From positions 1-6,896 of the forward strand of contig JAOZPY010000138.1 in assembly GCA_029932495.1 (NCBI GenBank): a stretch of 6,896 nucleotides of DNA, given 5' to 3'. The translations under genes were made by a program, and so were the position numbers. Below, piece after piece: positions 6,447 to 6,896 of the stretch. The stretch's first letter is position 1. Each line of letters begins with the position of its first letter. The notes under the pieces are model-generated. The model was not told the origin of the DNA, searched no databases, and worked only from the letters and a program-made list of their open reading frames with translations. The stretch is from Desulfobacterales bacterium (GTDB lineage Bacteria > Desulfobacterota > Desulfobacteria > Desulfobacterales > JAFDCJ01).

Positions 6447-6896
6447 TTACTTGGTCCCAAAAATTTTATCTCCGGCATCTCCCAGGCCGGGAAGGATGTA
6501 TCCGATGTCATTGAGTTTTTCATCTATAGCGGCCACGTAAACATCGACATCCGGATGGGCCTCGGTCAGTTTTTTTATTCCTTCCGGGGCGGCAACCATA
6601 AAAATGCCCTTGATATGTCGGCAGCCGGATTCTTTGATTAAATCGATGGTGGCGATCAAAGAGCCGCCGGTGGCCAGCATGGGGTCAATGATCAGTGCAA
6701 TGCGTTCTTCCATGGCGCTGGTCATTTTGACATAATACCTGACGGGTTTCAGGGTTTCTTCGTTGCGGTAGAGACCCACAACACTGACCCGGGCGGATGG
6801 TATCAAGTTCAGAACCCCGGGCATCATCCCCAGGCCAGCCCTGAGAATCGGTACGACGGTAATTTTTTTGCCTTTGATTTTTTCTACTTCAATGGG
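6447..6896 (-). CDS. upp: Uracil phosphoribosyltransferase, C-terminal part (5' end outside window)
   Basis: Pyrimidine salvage enzyme converting uracil and PRPP to UMP and diphosphate; cytoplasmic. The frame is open to the right edge; 149 residues are visible of about 208, so about 60 N-terminal residues are missing. The upstream codons read KITVVPILRAGLG directly before the first visible Met-Met, which is therefore internal. Motifs are the PRPP-binding loop IIDPMLATGGS (6660-6692), VAAPEG, and the uracil-binding GYILPGLGDAGD near the canonical end KIFGTK. Where E. coli and Bacillus Upp have Asp in the 'GM(M/V)DG' stretch, this one has Pro (codon 6819-6821). No T-tract terminator is visible after the stop, so readthrough into the three small genes downstream is possible. 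Confidence 0.97.
   Translation of the reverse strand, partial: PIEVEKIKGKKITVVPILRAGLGMMPGVLNLIPSARVSVVGLYRNEETLKPVRYYVKMTSAMEERIALIIDPMLATGGSLIATIDLIKESGCRHIKGIFMVAAPEGIKKLTEAHPDVDVYVAAIDEKLNDIGYILPGLGDAGDKIFGTK

Noticed and set aside
6825..6827. The ATG at 6827 as the start of upp
   Set aside because: In-frame codons to the window edge encode the conserved KITVVPILRAGLG stretch, so the gene continues beyond the right end.

Overview
The window looks like ordinary chromosome from an anaerobic bacterium, most likely a Desulfobacterota sulfate reducer or a relative. The main reason is a single-chain pyruvate:ferredoxin oxidoreductase whose sequence tracks the Desulfocurvibacter (Desulfovibrio) africanus enzyme residue by residue around every cofactor. 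It sits beside an oxygen-sensitive class I [4Fe-4S] fumarase. This assignment is made from memory of family sequences, not from a search.

Left block, plus strand (1-4525): the C-terminal half of a class I fumarate hydratase enters from the left edge. After 23 bases comes a complete pyruvate:ferredoxin oxidoreductase of 1179 residues, closed by a clear rho-independent terminator. The two are probably co-transcribed and supply central carbon metabolism: fumarate/malate interconversion, and pyruvate to acetyl-CoA with reduced ferredoxin. A perfect head-to-tail duplication of 17 bp begins in the terminator's T-tract. It is followed by a GTG-started calcineurin-like metallophosphoesterase (4579-5187).

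Right block, minus strand (5200-6896), convergent with the phosphoesterase: read in its own direction it begins with uracil phosphoribosyltransferase (upp, entering from the right edge). A 109-base AT-rich gap follows, then three small genes: a 155-residue unknown protein made of two diverged copies of one module, a 120-residue Dabb-domain protein, and a 104-residue unknown protein. The last three are joined by two ATGA stop/start overlaps, so they form one translationally coupled unit. Its function cannot be read from the sequence.

There is no sign of a mobile element, CRISPR array, RNA gene or phage. The least explained part is the three-gene coupled unit, especially the internally duplicated protein. 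No gene-free stretch exceeds about 125 bases.
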